Below, one piece after another: positions 1 through 25,280 of a stretch of 64,000 bases of DNA. Position 1 is the first letter of the stretch. Every line of letters begins with the position of its first letter. The DNA comes from Embiotoca jacksoni (taxonomy: Eukaryota; Chordata; Actinopteri; Embiotocidae). The stretch spans positions 18,858,302 through 18,922,301 of the forward strand of contig JAKOON010000011.1 in NCBI GenBank assembly GCA_022577435.1, in the 5' to 3' direction. The notes beneath the pieces were generated by a model. It was not told the DNA's origin and made no database searches. It worked only from the letters and a program-made list of their open reading frames with translations. The position numbers and the translations under genes were made by a program.

Positions 1-1449
1 TGGAGCACAAATGAGTTTTCTGGCATTACTGGGAATTTGAATACATTTTTAAAATGTGTTTTTAATTGATTGGGTATAAATTGTTTCATGTTCTTTCTTT
101 AAGAGTGCCGTTTTGCACTTTTCTTATTTTAAAGGCAACAAAGACACTCGAAGGGAACAAAACGGTCATTTTAAACCAAGAAATTTAAATTTAATTTATT
201 TTAGAGTTGATTTTTAAAAGCCCAAATTTGGAGCTGACCATTTAATTCATGTATAACCTATCAAAAACTATATAAAGGTAATAAATACATTAAGTTTTCC
301 TAGAAGTTGTAAACTTGCTAATGGTTCTTATGTTGCTCTACTGTGTTTATCTGAAGGTTGAAAAAGACGGCCCAAAAAAATGCATCCCGTCTCTTCCCCC
401 CCACCCCCCAAAGAGTACGCATCAAAAGGCTTTTTAGGAGAGTCATTTTGTCCCTCTCCTGTTCGCTCTCATTTGGCATCTTTCAGGGCACTGAGGCAGA
501 AAATAAAGGAGAGGGAGACGGCTGCCTTCCCAGTCAATTTTGGTGTTTAGTTAAAAGGAAGGAAAGTGATTGCGCTGCTCGTTTTCTCCTCACTGACAGG
601 CGGCGAGCGGATGCCGATTAGTTATTGTATGATGATTTAGAGTCTGGTAAAGCTTTCCATTTAAATGCACCCAGTAGTTATTTTGCATAGTCCCCCTGCA
701 ATTTGCCTCAGCTCAGGAGACATTGGCCATCGTCTTGTCCTAATGCTGTGTAATTGTTGGAGGGGGTGCATCGCTGGGCGGACGCGTCGGACCGCCACGC
801 TCTTCTGGGTCCCGACCATGACTTACTGAAATCGCTCCCGCCAGCTGGAAACAAACGACAAATGTCTGTCACCCGGGATAACTTTAGTGGATGCAGGGTG
901 TTGACTTGAAGGCTTTTGTTGTGTGATTTCCATTTATGAGAAAAAAAGAAAAGAAAAAAAGTGTTTTGAAAATAAGTCGGAAGAGAAAGTCACTCAAAAT
1001 CTGAAAGTGGGAAACGAAGAGGAGGAGGAGGAGAAGAGGAGGAGGTCACGCCATCTGGAGACACATGACACAGACAGGCCGCCGAATGTTATTGAGGATT
1101 TCCTATTGCAGGTGTTTTCTGACTCTTCTCCAGGATGTGACTCATTTCTTTCTCTAGCCCTCATATATACACTTTCTCTCTGCGTCCTGCGTTTCCCCGC
1201 CTCCCCCCTGTGGTGACGGGCCAGACGGGGAAAATTAAACCAAATAGAGGAGAAAAATTGAACATTGATTTTTGTCTTCACTCGACTCCTGATGTTGTTT
1301 TCACTCACCTCACACAATAGTCCCACATTCACGGTGCTGTTCTTTGACGAGGTCGTAGAAGGTCCCAGTTATTCATCAAGTGCAGTGAAGTGTGTGAAAT
1401 GGAGATGTTGATTTCTTTTTTGTGTTTTTCTTTTCTTTTTTTTTCTCAG
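1..1449 (+). other. ass1: ass1 intron (upstream exon outside the window)
   Basis: Non-coding. AT-rich to about 700, then more GC-balanced sequence with a purine-rich GGA/GAGG block near 1017-1047. Short open frames here match no known family and have no splice-site support. Confidence 0.8.
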
Positions 1450-13788
<12,339 letters not shown>

Positions 13789-14110
13789 CCATCTTCCCTC
13801 CTCGCTCCACCGAGTCCCCGACAGCACCAGGTTCCCATTAGTGCCTCCATCGTCTACCTTCTGCCTTATTATCTTTAGTGTTACTTGTATTAGCATCAGG
13901 ATATCTAACAGTCAGGCAGACTGTGTTGAATAGTTTCATAGGTGGTAAAAAGAGGAGGAAAGAAAATATGACATGAAAACTGTCTCCAGATAATCCAACA
14001 ATATTCTGTGGAGGAACACTTAATATAATGTGTTTATTAGTGTTTTTTACTTCCTGAATTTGTTCATTCTGGGCTTCAGTAGGTCGCCACTACAAAGTGT
14101 TTGTTGCTGA

Positions 14111-14116
14111 AATAAA
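14111..14116 (+). terminator. ass1: ass1 polyadenylation signal AATAAA
   Basis: Canonical AATAAA 323 bases after the stop codon, followed by a GT/T-rich downstream element (tgtggtttttttc), so cleavage is expected near 14,130. Confidence 0.8.
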
Positions 14117-14834
14117 AAGGAGGTAATTGTGGTTTTTTTCTTCCTGTGCTTTTTTTTTTATTAATTGTTCATAGTATTCATGCGCTACATGAATTACATG
14201 CAAAACAGTATTGTGATGTGCATCAGATGCAGCGTCTGTATGCATGTTTAATAGTTCATGTCTTTGGCAGGCAGCCTATTCATTAATGCCTGCCTGTTTA
14301 ACTCTTGGGATGCTGTAGCATATTTACAATATGCAGATGAAGCGTTGCAGAAGCTCGGCGCAGGCCGAAGCCAACACGGTGGCTCGCTGATGGCCACCGG
14401 AGCGGAAGTGATGAGGCCATTTCAGAGCTCAAATGGCAGAAGTCAGATGGAAGGAAAACCAATTGGCCACATATGTATATTTCACTGCACAGCAGGAGGT
14501 CCCACTCTTAGAGAACGGAGGAGAAAGGCAGCAGCAATTTAAAGACAAAGACTTGTGGGATTCATTTTTACCTTTTTTTTTTTTTTAAATTGGAAAGCTT
14601 GTTGTGGAGGAGCAGGGTGTTATTTAAAAAGGGATGAAGAAACAGGTGAACATAAGAATGGAGTTAATAAGGCTTAAATGAGTCAAAAAAAAAAAAATCT
14701 GTAAAATTATCTTTAACACGGAGCAAATGGAAATATGAATTGTGTGGTGATCAGGAACGGCAGCTTTTCTAAATGAACCAACAACGTGGCGACTGATCCA
14801 AAGAGCTCAGATACCAGATGAACAAATTACATAG

Positions 14835-15000
14835 ATGGATGGAGGAAGACTTTATTAATCCCACAGTGGGGAAATTTAATCGTCACAGCAGCAAAGAAGC
14901 AGTTAGGAAAATAAAGGTGCACACAATAAGGAAAAATTACAAATCCATCTGCAATAAAAATAAGATAAAAAGTAAGACTAATGAATAAATACACAAACTA
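14835..15000. mobile_element. Probable fish non-LTR retroposon 3' tail
   Basis: Carries an actttattaatccca...ggggaaatt signature, which I recall from the tails of many teleost LINE/SINE copies, followed by A-rich sequence with short AATAAATA runs. No coding part remains. The family assignment is from memory. Confidence 0.5.
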
Positions 15001-18000
15001 TATATACAACAATAATTAAATACAATTAGTAGTGCTCTTTCTTGCAGCATATTTCACATTTATCAGCCATTAAAAATGTATAATTTTATATATCATGGCA
15101 GAAAAAACTAAAACTGGTATTGCTGGTTCTGCTGCATCAGTTTTAATCCTTTCTTGTGCACAAAGACTAATAAAAAGAATTGAAGTGGATTAGAAAAGCA
15201 GGATGCTGCTTCACCTTGCTTCTAATCTTTTAGCTCAGTTGGGCCCAGGGAGGAGTTTTGTGGTTAGGTGTCTTGTTCAAAGGCACTTCAGCGCCATGAG
15301 GGAGGAGAAAGTTGTTCATTCGCTCCCCCTCATCCACAAAGCTTCAGTCGCAGGCTCCCTTTTTAACCTCCAGGCCTCGGTTACACGTGTTTGTTTGGTG
15401 TCCGGTCAGGACGGCCGGAAGAGTCTCCGAGATGAACGCTGCAGTAACTTAAAGTGTTTTCTGTCTCCTCCCTTCAGACTGGACGAGGCTGCAGTTAAGA
15501 TTCTCATATTGTTGGGTGTTGGGATGATTTAGTCGATCCTATCCTCCCCTCACAGCTGTTTTCTCTGCCTCTCATCTGCCCGCCACTGAAAGGTGTCAGT
15601 CCTGCATCGAAGTGCCGGGTACGGGGTGGGCCTCACGTTTAGAGTCGACAGGCGCAGGAGACCCCCCGCCAGGTCTAATGGGCGATGAGGAGTCCTCGGA
15701 CCCTTTCAGTCCTTGCGAGAGCCCCTCAGCCCCCGCTCAATTACACGGCAGGCGTCTCGGTCTTTGCCTGGTCAATTACCAGCCAGCCCCTGCATTTACT
15801 GTCGTGCACACACAGGTTGCAAGATAATCAGTGTCCAAAATTGCCCGGTTAGAATGAAGGGATGGATGGAGAGGTATTCAGATTAGTCAGTCAAGCTGAA
15901 GAGGGGGGGGGGGCAGGAGGGATGGGGACAGCTATCAATCTCAATCTGGCTTCAGCGGTTGGAGGGGGAGGATTACGGCGACCTTTCAACTTTGTTTCTG
16001 GAAAGATATGATCCAGTGGAATTTCTATGATATAATCGCTGTCGAGTGTGACATGTGTTTGTTTCAGGTTTAGCTCCGTGAGCTCCGCTCTGACTTTTAT
16101 TTAAGCGCAGACTTCTTGAGTCAGCGGTCCCGGTTGTTGTATATTTGCATGCGTTTCCATTTACTTACTCATCGACCACGTCTCATATTCCATCCGCCTT
16201 CTCCTCCCTCCTACCTGCCTACTCAGCCAGGTATGAAAACTGGCTGACACCTGACCAAGGGAATTAATCATCCTTGACCCCGGACCAATTACCCCTCATT
16301 ACCCGCTCTGTGTCTCCCTCTCAGGGGAGATCCGTGTAACAATAGCACAACATGAAAGTCGGCGGCGTCACATCACCGAGTCCTAATGGACACTCTTGTG
16401 CAGCCGTGTCTCCTCGGGAGTCCAGGTCCACTCACCTTCAAGTCCTTGTCACTCTCCAGCAGCGAGTGTACAAAGGAGGCTTTTGTTCGGGATCGGGGTC
16501 GTTGACCTCTCGAGGTGAAGTCCAGAAGGCCGCTGGCGGTGAGGAGGTGGCCGGACAAATGTGTGATTCAAAGTTTGGGAGAAATATGAGTTTGTGCTTT
16601 ATTGGTACGACTTTCTAATAGGACACTCTTTGCAAACAGTCTATAGGTTATAGATGAGTTAGAAACTATATTGGGATCAACTCAGTGGGACAAGATCTCA
16701 CTGGAGGGTGTTGAAGCCATCCTCACATTTTTCAGCTACAAATGTTGATGATACATCAGATACTCATTAGTTTCACCACCTCATAATACAGCATGAAGTT
16801 GTACATGTCAATTAAATCTCATTAATAAAGGGTTTAAACACTAATTCCTCAAGATGTTTAAACCGTTGGCAATAAAACAACATAAAAAACACAAATCTTG
16901 CTTTTTGATTCTTTTTTCATGAATTCACTATTATATGTGTATTGTAAGGCAAATCAAAAACCTTCCCAGTTTGCGATTGGCAGGTTTCCACCCATCAACA
17001 ATGGAAAAAAAATTAAAATAAATAATGAACCAAACAAAGCACATGCGAATGTCCGCCGTCTTTTACCCATCAGAATATTTTGCTGTCATTCAATCTGTGC
17101 TCTTTATTCCTGTCAGCGTGGTAAAGGCTCCCATGTTCACTGACCTCTCCTCTTAAAACATAATAAGACAGGAACAATGACCAGAGAGGGTTAATTACCA
17201 CCAATTAGAGGCCTTCACTAAGGTCTGTGTGTAACCCAAGCTCAGGAAGCCACATGGAGGCTCTTATAATGTCTGTCCCGCTGTCTGTGGTCCGAGTCTT
17301 TCCTTCGCCTCCCTCCAGGGTACCACCAACTCACTGGAGGAAGCACGCCGGCAAAGTAATTTAACTTGTGCAAAAAAAAAAAAAAAAATTCCCGTCACGA
17401 TTCACACTTTTCTTACCATTTACACACCATTTTATTCCTGCCTCTATTAATCACGCTCAGTCTTTTGTTTTCAACATTTCACTTAATGCTTCTTTGCTGA
17501 GCAGGTAAGGGATTAATGGACGGGTCCCCGGAGGTTTGAGTGGAAAGCTAATGGGCCCGGCGAAGATGATGAGGTCACTCTATGACTGCTTTCCAAACAA
17601 TGAGTGACTTACAGGCCGGGATACCGCGTCAATTCGACAGGCTTACATCTAATATATTATTCATAATCTTTATATTCATTGGTAGCAGAAGACGGAGTGA
17701 TATTGTCACGAGGATGACTGGCTCATGTAGAAATACGAGGATGTGAGGCTGTTGTAACGAACCACCGAGAACTGAATTCTTTGAATCAGCTGAGAGGGGA
17801 GTCGCGGTTTTTCTGGCACCTGTTGTATTAATTCGTTGATTAATTCTCAGGCTCACATGGGTATAAATGCCACTTATGTTCTCCAACAGAGTTATTGTGT
17901 CCTAATAGCTCTGATGTTCATTCACACTCCTGAAACTTGATCCCCGGCTGCAACATCAAGAGACCATCTGTGAGGAACCATCAAAATGAAGCAGGATACA

Positions 18001-18034
18001 CTTTGCCTTCCAGGCAGGCTAACATGCATAGCTC

Positions 18035-18037
<3 letters not shown>

Positions 18038-18092
<55 letters not shown>
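18038..18092. repeat. (GT)n microsatellite
   Basis: Uninterrupted 55-base array in the ass1-fubp3 gap. Confidence 0.95.
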
Positions 18093-18094
<2 letters not shown>

Positions 18095-20056
18095 TCTTTA
18101 CCTCCATGTCGAAGCCTATTTTCTGGTGTCAAAGGACACCCATACAGTGATGTCCTGAAGATCTATAGACAGATGGGGCCATTACGGCCGAAGCCCCCGG
18201 CTTTGTTGGTCCTGAGCCGGTGATGAAATATTGATTGAAAAATAGAAATATTTTGCCTGCTGCTCAATGTTGCCCGTCTAAAAGGGTTAATGAGTGTGAG
18301 GACTTCCCCGTCTCCTGTTACAACAAAGTGTAGCTCAACTAACCTCTAACACCGACTACGCCGGAGTCTGTGGGGCTAAAGAGAATCGATAAGCTTTTCT
18401 CAATGCCGGATTGAGTTACTCTGGAAGCTAAACTCATGACTGTGTTGAGATTATAATGAGAACACTTAACTGAATAGTTTGACATTTTTTGGAAGATTTA
18501 CTTTGTGACCAAAAGGTAAACACATCTGTCACATCTGTGTGGTAAATGTGAAGCTACAACCATCTGCCAGCTGAGCTGGCCTCGGTCCAAAGGGAACAAA
18601 ATCCATCACGGCCTGCTGTTTGTTGGCATTTTCACAGATTAAGGAAACAAAATATGTTTATTTGTGATTATTTGAAGTTGGATTTTGTTCAGACTGTGTC
18701 CCTGTTTTTTTGTGCTAAACTAGGCATCATATTCAACGTACACATTCAGTATTGATCTTGTCATCTCGCTCTCAACAAGAAGACGAATGAGTGTTTGTTT
18801 TTTCTCCCTGATTGTCATTGATACCAAACTCATGTGTCATATATGTAACACACTGTCACTGACAATGAAAACACATTTATGTTATTGACAAGCGTGTAAA
18901 ATCCCGTCTGATGCAGCGAGCATCCAAAATATTCAGATTTTATCACACATTCATCAAATTGTATATATTTCCTCAATACATTACTATTCAATCATGTTTC
19001 CTGTTATCAGACTCATCACACAGACTTACATGGGATTTTCAGTACACATTATATGGCTGCATGGTATTATAGCAAGTAATATTTCAGCCAGCTCAGTGGG
19101 TCTTTTCTGTATTATTTACAGGAGGCCTTTGGCCTTCTGAAAGCCCTTTGTTTGTATCTTTTCTTCAAATCTGGTGTGAAAATATGATTTCTGTCTAACT
19201 TTCACTGAATCAAACCTTAAAAAGTTATCACAAACACACCATTACACACTCCTCCACTTCCCAGCTCCCCCGGTGGCAGCACGTTGCTCTCCAATCAATA
19301 TTTTTACCTCCTTGTTCCCCTCCTCTCCCGGGGGGGTCTGCTGGAGGGGTTTGTTTGTCAGCACACGGTCTTTATGTTCTTCGATCTGCTGGTCTGCGAG
19401 GTGGTGAATGGATGACGAGCCTATCGGGTTCAAGGTGGCTGCTGGTTGCTTCGTCCTCAGTGAATCCCTCGGATGATCTAAATGTTTAATGGCGCTGGTT
19501 ATTTGGCTGTTATGGCGTGTGTTATGATGGATGCTAATGCAGTGTGTTTTCCGATGGTGCCTGAATTACACCGCAGGGTACGCAGGCTGTTTGGGTCGGG
19601 TGTTTAACTGGTCGAGAGATGTTCTGTTCATCAGTCGTTTTGATTCCCTTTAGCACAGTGGCTGCACAGTTTTTAGCCCTTTGGTGAAATGCATCTCCTG
19701 AGTTCACGTTTTCTGCACTCAAATTCAACCACCAACAAAACTGTGTTTATTTATTGTATTTTTTGCACATTTATGTTCAAATATGTTCTAATATGACAGA
19801 AAATTACTCTTAAATTATATTTAGTACATTCTGCAAAAAAGATTAAAACTGAACTTGAACACAAAACACAAAGTGCCTTATTTCCTCCGTGGATGACCTT
19901 GGGAACCTTGACTACTCTACATGTACCCTATTTATTCAGGGAAGATATACACATTTGTTTTTGTTTTCCAGGAGAGAAATTACCTAAATTTGACGCAACA
20001 CAGTAAAAAGGTAAACGTTTAATTGATTGTAGCAAAAATACAGAATTTAAACTGCT

Positions 20057-20215
20057 TCAAGACGAGGCAAGTTTATTCCAATCATTTAGATTTATTATTG
20101 TAACGTCCCATTGAGACACTAAGTAAGTAAAAGTGCTTCACGGTGGCATAAAAATAAATTGAAAGTAAGACATCAGAAGACACTAAAACTGCATTTAAAT
20201 TATTGCATTCAAAGA
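20057..20215. mobile_element. Probable degraded fish retroposon tail
   Basis: Starts gacgaggcaagtttatt and continues with aaagtgcttcac, then a cataaaaataaa-type A-rich end. This order of words is typical of widespread teleost SINE/LINE tails. Short and diverged. Confidence 0.45.
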
Positions 20216-21839
20216 CATCAATGATATATTTTGTGAGGCTACCAGCAGATTAATACTGTTTCAAGTCTCTGTGTTATGAGGGACACGATTATATTATGAT
20301 AAAGGAGTTGATCCTGAGATATGTATAAAGTGTTTTGGTTGAATTGGCACAGTTTGGATGTGAGATTAAGTGCAGTGAGCAAGCTGATCCAGCCGTACAC
20401 TTTGGTTGAGCATTACGTGCCACTTTGCACCTCAGTGATTTTGAGCAACACAACAGTAGGTGAGGGTTTTATCTTGAAAGTAGATTCAACACCAACGGGG
20501 CCAGGTTCCACTTTTAAAATGCCTCCGGAGCTCCATAAAATGGGTTTAAAGGGCCGAAAAGAATCACAACTCTGCTTTGCTTTGGATGAATAAAAAAAAC
20601 AAGATAAAAAAACAACAACATTCTGTTCATCTGTGCAGCTCTGCCTGCTGATTTGCTTTTATTTCTGTCATCCCTGTTGTTTGGATTTGAACAGCAGCTC
20701 ATGTCATCCTGAAGAAACTCTTTTTCGGCGGCTTGTTTTGTGGTGACAGCAGAAGAATTACCTGCAAAACACTCTTTGTCAGCTCGCTGTGCAGAGAGCT
20801 CACAAACAAGACCATTTAGCTATTATTTCCTCTCAGTCTCTGATACACACAGCAAAGCGAATGTTTTTCAAGAGAAGTGGGCGACTGTGGGAGATAGGGG
20901 GGCAGTGGGGGGTAGGACAGGTGGAGGGAGAGGCCAGGAGACAGGGATGGAGAAAAGAGGAGGAGGAGGGGGGTTATTGGAGCCAGGGAGGAGTCATGGT
21001 GTCCCAGTGGAGAGAAATAGTGGAAAACATCCGTAATTTTCACCGCGGGATTCCGCGTAATTGAGTCATTTAAAATACAGATACAGAGCTGAATCAAAGC
21101 AAAGTGGCTCGTGGAGGAGGAAGAGGAGGAAGAGGAGGAGGAGGGAGCTGCAAAGTAAAATGGAAAAGAGGTAAAAAAACAAGGAGGTAGAAGTGTGTCT
21201 CCTATTATTGGGCAAAGCCGGTCTGTTTATGCTTTTCATCTGTCAATCTTCTCTTTCAAGACTGAACGTTACCTGTCAGAGATTTTCTTTTGTTTGTTCT
21301 CCTTCAGACGCCATGATACTCCTGCTTCCTCTGCTATTTATTCACTATCACGGTCGCACAATTTTATTAGATTTTTTTTCTTACTAAATGCACTTTTTTT
21401 GTTAGTTTTCTTTTATGTGTATTTTTCGGATGTTGACGGTCGGTTTCTTATAATTTGACCATAATCTTGTACTTTGGTTTTCACGTCTCATATTTTATTC
21501 CATCAACATGAAATATGTTTTTGTATTTGCAAAAGTTGTGACCACACATTTCCAGATAAACAAACACAACTTTAAAAAGCATAGTTTAAACATATATATA
21601 TATATATATATATGTATATAGTGGTGATATCTGTTTACACAGTTTTCACATCATCCTTTTAAGGACAAAAAGCAATTTCCCCGTAATGTAAAGAATTGGT
21701 TTACTGGATGAAGGCTTGTATATTGTTTTGTAGATCTGGTGGCCGACCGAAACGTGCTCAACATCTAAACGTCTGAGGAGGATCCTGTTTGGATGTCCAA
21801 GACGCGTTCAATATCACTCTGAATCCTCAATCGACGTCA

Positions 21840-22200
21840 AACTGACGCATTACGGACGTCGTCTGTGTTCAATAAGTTGGTTTAAAGCAACACGATGCAA
21901 CTTTTGCCAAGCGGCCGCAACAGCGACCTCTGTGGCCGTAGGTGGTGATTACAGGAAAACATCATTGCGAGTACACAACTTTGCTGTCGCAGTCAAACAC
22001 CAAGCGCGACAACACAAGACATAACAAGCCAGCTAATATTACTTACCAGTCACACAGAGAGACGGCCAGCTCCGATCCTGTCCCGCAGACTTCTATTTAG
22101 CCGAACTCTCCCCAGCGCCCGAAAGTTCGGCCTCTTACTTGATCACTTTCTCTTGGCTTGGTCGTGTGTGACGTCAACCCAACTTACATCGTGTAAGAAA
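21840..22200. repeat. Possible GC-richer interspersed element
   Basis: A GC-richer island in AT-rich surroundings. It contains CCGAACT (22101-22107) with its inverted partner AGTTCGG (22124-22130), and a minus-strand donor-like ctggtaagtaa. It could be a transposon remnant or a small regulatory island; no coding frame. Confidence 0.3.
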
Positions 22201-22329
22201 TGGACTAAAAATAAAGAGCTGCCATTCTCCCTGTTACACGTAAACCATCAAACTGGTTTTGAAGCTGTTCTTATGAGCTAAAGTAGTTGTATAGTGTTGT
22301 TTTAAGGTTAAGGGTTGTGATTAGGCAAC

Positions 22330-22680
22330 TAGAAGTCACGGACCAAAGATCATTGTGATTTCACAGATCAAAGTGTGTTTACACGTGTTATGTGGGATAA
22401 CTACATCTGCATATGTGGAAAAAAGTTCTATGAAACTTTTTGCGGCTCAAATGTTTGACTAGAAAATGAAAAATAAAACCTGAAGGTGTGAAGTTAAACA
22501 ACTCGGCAGACCTGTCTCTGCTATATGAGCCAAGCATGAGTCACACAGCCAAACCTCAGTGCCAGCTGGTGGGGGTTGAGTTGCATTGTGGGTAATGTAG
22601 GCCTTGTGGTTTGGAAACTGTATGAACTAGAAAAGCATGTTCTGTTTTTGTAGTCTATATCAGAGTGTGATGATGTTAAA
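22330..22680 (+). repeat. Dispersed repeat, copy A
   Basis: Ends in the 20-mer ttgcattgtgggtaatgtag, found again at about 39799-39819. Upstream, gtttacacgtgtta resembles ggttacaggtgttg at the matching offset of copy B. Two same-strand copies in one 64-kb window imply an interspersed family. Confidence 0.55.
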
Positions 22681-23334
22681 AGGGTGCAAAAGTAAAACAA
22701 ATGGAGTATAAAACATTAACAATGATGACGATTACAGAGAAATAACACCAACAGATTATAAAAAGATTTGAAATTTAAGAAAAGGTGTGGCATCACTGTT
22801 TTTCACTTCTGAAAATGATTAGCCAAGTTTTTATTCACCGCTTCCTGCTGGATGGACAATGCGATCCTGAATGAAAGCTGCCTCAGAGGTCTCTGGATGA
22901 AACACGAACCCTTCCTCGTATCCTGCCTTTGGAAATCTATGCCCATCACAGAATCGTGGCAATTATAAAGCAATTACAGTTTCATATTGCTCGTACTTTG
23001 GAGACTGAAGAGGAGAAAAGAGGAGGAGGAGGTAAAAGCTCAGTAGTTAAAAGGAGTAAGTGTGCCAATATTGATGTTCCTTTTTTTTGTTTTCTAAATG
23101 CTCATTTGTCCAGCTGGGCATCTATTCCACTTGCCTGACCACAAAAAAACACATTTTCACTTCATTGAAATGAAAATGGATCAATTACTCATCTTTATGT
23201 TGATGATTCCTTCAACTTGTCTTTTTTTTTTTTTTTTTCTGAATTTGTGCTCACATACAGCTGACCACAGTTTTACCGCTGTGAACCCTGGGAACAAACG
23301 TCTATTCTCTGCAAGACAATGACAAGGAGGAAGC

Positions 23335-23396
23335 TGTGTGTGTGTGTGTGTGTGTATGTGTGTGTGTGAGTATGTATGTGTGTGTGTGTGTGTGAG
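23335..23396. repeat. (GT)n microsatellite, imperfect
   Basis: GT array with ATGT and GAGT interruptions. Confidence 0.9.
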
Positions 23397-24789
23397 TGAC
23401 ACTTGATCAGCCTGCTACGGTAACCACAGCTCCACACACACAAAAAAACACTCGGTCTGCTCAGTTCCCACTGTTTGACTGGCAGGACTCCAGAGACCCA
23501 CACCTGCCTTAAATGCCTTTATTTTGTCGGCTGTTTGACCAGATGGGAGCTGAATTCATAATAATTATGTGTGTGTGTGTGTGTGTCCACTCTCATGAAT
23601 GCATCATCTGGCTGTATATGACGACCACCACCTGACATACTCTTTGATACGTCTGAAATCATTCCCCAGCCACCTCCAGGTTTGAATACATTGGCAGCGC
23701 AGCACATGGCAGCAATATGTTAGCAGCCCAGATCAGACTTCAGTCGTGCTCAATTGGAGGTCTTCATTTAGAGGTGCTGGTCCGGGAACAGCACTCAGCT
23801 GCCACTTAATTTCTCTGCTGCTTTTTTGGAGGTGATAACATGCCCCGGGGCCGACGAGGAAGGGAAGTTGATATACGTACGGATCTCTGTATAAGACGCA
23901 GGATGCCAATCTGCCTGTCTCAGTCATTCAGCAGCTGCATGACCGTGTTGCATGTATGAAACCGTAGACAGGAAACCGACATTTGAGTGTTTATGAAAAA
24001 GTTTCAAGCTTGTGCATCCCCTATTTGTGTGGTCCAATTTGTTTTTTTTTTAACAGATCAGAGCGTTAATATCAAACGCTGGTCATCATTAAGCTTCATC
24101 AGACCCCCAGAAACAAAGACTTAGATAAGTCTGACCTGCTTCTGCTCCACCGGACCACACATCGATTTCAGCTCTCGCTGGTCGGCTTCGCTCTTTGAGG
24201 TTTGGATACAAATTTATGGAGCAGGAACTGTTTTGCATAAAGAGTTTGGAAATTTGCTGCAATTTTACTCTCTGCTGTCTGGCTGCTGGCATTTTCCAGA
24301 TGTGCAACAATAGATATTTCCACATGTGCGGCTATGGGAAAAAAAAAACATCCATCCATTTTCTTCCACTTATCCGGGATCGAGAGAAAACTAATAATCC
24401 TCAATTTTCATTTTTGTTGGTACTTTTTTGTTGTTGTTGCTGTCTGACACAGACATTAAAATACCATAAGTAGAAGAAGTCAAATTAAAACATTGATGTG
24501 GCTCGATAGAGGAAGCTGTAAGATGTTAAATCTCTTTATTTGGGTGTTTTTTTGTATCATTAAATCCAGAAATAAAGATTGTTTTGCTCGTGACTGACGT
24601 GCTGATGTGATCTGTTTTCTAAATTTAACAGTATTTCAGTGAGTGTAGTTTCGTCCTGATCTCAATCTGAAGCATCTGACATATATCTACTTAGATATAT
24701 GTCTAGTCTGCTTTATGTCTACTGAACTTGCAGTTCAATTGTATTTCATTGATGACTTGATAGCCAACAATCTTGATCAACTCGTTTAT

Positions 24790-24960
24790 TTAGATAATAA
24801 TATATAATAGAAATGTCAAACCTTATCCATTTGCAGTTTCCCTAAAGTGAGGATTTGCTGCTTATTTTCAGATTTATATAATAGTAAATTGAATTGAATT
24901 GAATTAAATGTGATATATTTGACATTTGAAGATTTTACAGTGATCTCAAACTGTCACAGC
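24790..24960 (+). repeat. Diverged interspersed repeat relic (family R)
   Basis: Words such as gtgaggatttgctgctt and taatagtaaattgaa occur in the order I remember for a very common teleost repeat. Comparable words recur at 42490-42660. Confidence 0.5.
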
Positions 24961-25129
24961 TATTTATTTATTTATTTATTTATTAACTGAACTACGACTA
25001 AATGATTTGACTGCATAATCTCAGAGGTGTAAACGTGTGTAGATATAGCAGCCAAATACATCTTAATTCTTACATTATATATAAAGCGGCGTAAGAATAC
25101 AACAACATCCCATAATATGCCCGCGTCCC

Positions 25130-25280
25130 ATCATGCCGTGTGTGTTCTGCCATCAACTCGCGAGATCGTGTGGCTCGCGGAGCTTCGGCTCGGCACGTGT
25201 GCTGGTCTTTTTTTTCTTTTTTTCTCTCTTTTTTTTTTTTCCTTTTTTTTTTAAAGTGTGGCTCTCAGCTGCCGAGGCGG
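25130..25280 (+). promoter_or_regulatory. fubp3: fubp3 promoter and 5' UTR region
   Basis: A sharp switch to CpG-rich DNA. The palindromic CTCGCGAGA at 25157-25165 is close to the TCTCGCGAGA core element of TATA-less vertebrate promoters. An E-box CACGTG lies at about 25194-25199. A T-rich tract (25207-25252) precedes the start codon. No TATA box is evident. Confidence 0.6.

Larger units (their letters stand above)
14130..25130. other. Intergenic region between ass1 and fubp3
   Basis: Eleven kilobases without a credible gene: no open frame joins across splice sites into a recognisable protein. Contents: a retroposon-tail-like repeat (about 14835-15000); non-repetitive candidate regulatory blocks (about 15560-15840, 16190-16340, 17150-17350, 17490-17620); a GT array at 18038; another retroposon tail (about 20057-20215); purine-rich DNA (20900-21150); AT dinucleotides at 21593-21620; a possible repeat at 21840-22200; a dispersed repeat at 22330-22680; GT arrays near 23335 and 23568; a further repeat relic at 24790-24960; and (TTTA)n at about 24962-24983. 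Confidence 0.7.

Noticed and set aside
14258..14542. A 94-codon open frame just past the ass1 poly(A) site
   Set aside because: No similarity, no splice support, begins in repeat-like sequence after the transcript end.
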